Positions 4,934-6,833 of a DNA stretch of 6,833 bases are shown one piece after another. The notes beneath the pieces are model-generated. The model did not search any database. It saw only the letters and a program-made list of their open reading frames with translations, and had not been told where the DNA came from. The first letter of the stretch is position 1; the number at the start of each line of letters is the position of its first letter. Location of the stretch: the NCBI GenBank assembly GCA_900556945.1, contig USQP01000038.1:1-6833 (forward strand), given 5' to 3'. Both the position numbers and the translations under genes were made by a program. Source of the DNA: an uncultured Clostridium sp. (lineage in GTDB: Bacteria > Bacillota > Clostridia > TANB77 > CAG-508).

Positions 4934-5547
4934 TTCTCATTCACCCCATATTCTTCTATTAAAAATTTCTTTACATTCTGTACATCAACCTTGGTAACAG
5001 TTGTTTTATTTTCGTTTTCTGTTTTTTCTTCATTTTTGTCTATTTCTACTGTAGTGTCAATTTTCTTTATTTTTTGTATTTCTGATACTATTTTATCTTC
5101 TGTACTATTATCTTTTTCTTCTTCCTCTTGATTTTCTTCATTTTTTTCTATCTTTAGTTTTATCTTATTAATTTTAGTATCTTCTTCTTTGTCTGATATT
5201 TGTGCATCTACTTTACACTTAGTTACTTCATATCCCATTTCTTTTATTTTTTTGGTTATATCTTTTTCTAATTCTTGCATATACAATTTTTCAATTCGTT
5301 CATCCATACTCGTTTGATCAATTGCACTTGTTTCTGTTGTTTGATAATCACTTAAGTCTAATTCATCTAAATTAAAAATTTCTTTATTTTGTATGATAGG
5401 AGAAATAATGTTAAATATAACATAAACTCCTAATACCATTTTTATATATTTCTTTGTTTTATTGTTTGGTAAAAGCATTTCTAGGATCGATACAATTACA
5501 ATTGTAACTCCTAATCCTTTCGCCCATGAACTCAAAAATTCTATCAT
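4915..5547 (-). CDS. spoIIIAF: Stage III sporulation protein AF
   Basis: Mother-cell membrane component of the SpoIIIA complex. The 210-residue protein has two N-terminal membrane helices (about 6-25 and 33-52) with the family's WAKGLGVTIVIVSILEMLLP and the YIKMVLGVYVIFNIISPII stretch. A soluble domain follows (about 83-210, starting MDERIEKLYMQELEKDI) that is related to the ring-building domains of its partners. Residues about 133-180 are very rich in Glu, Lys and Asn (ENQEEEEKDNSTEDK) and look like a species-specific charged insertion. AGGGGAT lies six bases before the ATG, and only 11 bases separate it from spoIIIAE, so the two are surely co-transcribed. The 3' end overlaps the start of spoIIIAG by 19 bases. 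Confidence 0.94.
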   Translation of the reverse strand: MIEFLSSWAKGLGVTIVIVSILEMLLPNNKTKKYIKMVLGVYVIFNIISPIIQNKEIFNLDELDLSDYQTTETSAIDQTSMDERIEKLYMQELEKDITKKIKEMGYEVTKCKVDAQISDKEEDTKINKIKLKIEKNEENQEEEEKDNSTEDKIVSEIQKIKKIDTTVEIDKNEEKTENENKTTVTKVDVQNVKKFLIEEYGVNEKCLEIN

Positions 5548-5558
5548 CTTTTTATCCC

Positions 5559-6716
5559 CTATCTATACATCATGCTACTATTCGACATTTTTAAAACTAA
5601 AGTTGTTCCGATAATTAACATAAATGTTATGGCACATAAAATTCCTAAAAATATCTTAAAAATATCTCCTATTTGATCTAAAAGACTTACTATTTTTTCA
5701 TCAGCAACAGGTTGTACTACTGTTGATAATAATTTATAGGATATTGTAAATATAGAAAGTTTTAGAATTGGCATAATACAGATTCCTACAACAATAATGA
5801 CACCTACCAATCCTACTGCATTTTTTAATACAATTCCACAACCTAAGACAGTATCTACGGCATCTCCTAAAATTTTTCCCACTACTGGTATAGCAGAACT
5901 TACTACCGCTTTTGTTGTTTTCGCCGTAATTCCATCTACACTACTCGATAGCGTTCCTTCTAATGAAACTACTCCAACAAATACAGTTAATATAATTCCT
6001 AAGAACCATACAATTCCAGATTTCAAAAACTTAGCTAATTTATCAATTTGAACCTTATCCGATATTTTTGAAATTACTACTAAACTTGTAAAGATTAGAA
6101 CAAATGGTATAATTAAATCTTGTATGATATTGCCTATAAAATTAATTACAAATAATATAATCGGCTCTACTACACTACTAGTAGTTATGCTTCCCGTATA
6201 CATCATAAGTGTTATTAGAAGTGGTATCAGCATATTCATAAAAGCTACTAAATTACTTGTAGTATTTTGTACTAGTTTTACAATATCTGTTAAATTAGAC
6301 ATAATGATGGTAACAATCAGTATATATTGTACATAATAAATTAATTTCGCTATCCCATCATTTTCTAAACTTTCACTTATAGATTTTAAAATGCTATGTA
6401 TAATAATGATAGCTAAAATGCTAACTATCGCTTTAAGATTAGTTGTTACCTCTGTCCCAAACAAGTTCAATACCTTTTTAAACAATGTGCTATTATCTAT
6501 TTCTCCTTTTATCGCATTATTTAAAAGTTCTTTGATATCAATGTCCTCAAAAACTTCTCCTGTATATTGTTCAGCATTATTTATAAAATCTTGTATTTTG
6601 AATTCTTCTTGTTGTTCTTTTATCGTTTCTTCATTGTTTGCATAACTTGAATGGATAGGAAGAATTACTAATATTATCGTTGCTATTATTAAAAAAATTA
6701 CATTTTTATTTTTCAT
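5559..6716 (-). CDS. spoIIIAE: Stage III sporulation protein AE (polytopic membrane component)
   Basis: Large multi-pass mother-cell membrane protein of the SpoIIIA channel, present in nearly all endospore formers. The 385 residues (399 in B. subtilis) begin with a likely signal peptide (about 1-26, ending HSSYA). An extracytoplasmic segment (about 27-90) follows, then some eight hydrophobic helices (roughly 94-111, 124-142, 155-172, 181-197, 200-217, 232-250, 300-318 and 352-375). The most conserved stretch of the family is clear at 250-300: VSLEGTLSSSVDGITAKTTK and AIPVVGKILGDAVDTVLG. The start is chosen for the signal peptide and for AAGGAAG just upstream, 16 bases after the end of spoIIIAD. 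Expression is expected from a SigE promoter ahead of spoIIIAA, which lies outside this molecule. Confidence 0.97.
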   Translation of the reverse strand: MKNKNVIFLIIATIILVILPIHSSYANNEETIKEQQEEFKIQDFINNAEQYTGEVFEDIDIKELLNNAIKGEIDNSTLFKKVLNLFGTEVTTNLKAIVSILAIIIIHSILKSISESLENDGIAKLIYYVQYILIVTIIMSNLTDIVKLVQNTTSNLVAFMNMLIPLLITLMMYTGSITTSSVVEPIILFVINFIGNIIQDLIIPFVLIFTSLVVISKISDKVQIDKLAKFLKSGIVWFLGIILTVFVGVVSLEGTLSSSVDGITAKTTKAVVSSAIPVVGKILGDAVDTVLGCGIVLKNAVGLVGVIIVVGICIMPILKLSIFTISYKLLSTVVQPVADEKIVSLLDQIGDIFKIFLGILCAITFMLIIGTTLVLKMSNSSMMYR

Positions 6717-6732
6717 TTGTACTTCCTTCTTT

Positions 6733-6800
6733 CTATGGCAATATCTTCAATATAATTTCTAACAAGCTGGATATAATCGGTATTGACATAGATATAATAA
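6733..6800 (-). CDS. spoIIIAD: 3' end of stage III sporulation protein AD (cut by the adapter)
   Basis: Reading the minus strand from the insert edge gives an open frame ending SMSIPIISSLLEIILKILP and a TAG stop (6735-6733). This hydrophobic tail with a final Leu-Pro is what the end of SpoIIIAD looks like, and the gene order requires spoIIIAD directly before spoIIIAE. Only the last 22 codons or so are present; the rest was lost at the tagmentation site, so this is a technical truncation and not a pseudogene. The other two frames do not give a plausible SpoIIIAD end. Confidence 0.82.
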
Positions 6801-6833
6801 CTGTCTCTTATACACATCTGACGCTGCCGACGA
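6801..6833 (-). other. Nextera (Tn5) library adapter, read-1 side, not genomic
   Basis: Bases 6801-6833 are the reverse complement of the Nextera read-1 transposase adapter. The mosaic end CTGTCTCTTATACACATCT occupies 6801-6819 and is followed by GACGCTGCCGACGA. With the read-2 adapter at the other end and in opposite orientation, this marks one complete tagmented and amplified molecule. Confidence 0.98.

Overview
This window is a 6,765-base piece of a low-GC, spore-forming Firmicute, most likely an uncultured gut-type member of the Clostridia. It carries Illumina Nextera (Tn5) library adapter at both ends (1-35 and 6801-6833), so it is one tagmented molecule, and both gene truncation and junction structure at the edges must be read with that in mind. 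Support for the host comes from four intact spoIIIA genes plus the tail of a fifth, very A+T-rich intergenic DNA, strong AGGAGG-type ribosome binding sites, and a clostridial pilin-like N-terminus. TGA acts as a stop codon, so the code is the standard bacterial one.

Right half (6800 down to 3511, all minus strand): the distal part of the spoIIIA operon in canonical order, the end of spoIIIAD followed by complete spoIIIAE, spoIIIAF, spoIIIAG and spoIIIAH. Together with SpoIIQ from the forespore these proteins build the mother-cell/forespore channel ('feeding tube') needed for late forespore gene expression. AD/AE and AE/AF are separated by 16 and 11 bases and AF/AG overlap by 19, but AG and AH are pushed apart by a 127-base spacer. 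That spacer is filled almost entirely by an element with perfect 31-base inverted arms containing GGGGACGGAGC, whose outer end supplies the stop codon of spoIIIAG. This is the most unusual structure in the window.

Middle (3511-2153): a hairpin between convergent genes closes the spoIIIA operon and also serves a small plus-strand XRE-type regulator (3276-3482). Divergent from the regulator is a gene for a pilin-like N-terminus joined to a BspA-type leucine-rich-repeat domain. Its good SigA-type promoter has a 10-base-period direct repeat over the -35 box, a possible operator.

Left half (2152-36, minus strand): a terminator, an extended -10 promoter, 6-phosphofructokinase (pfkA) with the mixed Gly/Lys donor-site signature, then a five-helix membrane protein of unknown function probably co-transcribed with it, then a rho-independent terminator. 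Next to the left adapter lies a perfect 36-base palindrome.

No rRNA, tRNA, CRISPR array, transposase gene or recognisable riboswitch was seen. No stretch of more than 300 bases lacks a gene. I did not find a wholly new multi-gene system; the best leads are the inverted-repeat element inside spoIIIA and the regulator/pilin-LRR divergent pair.
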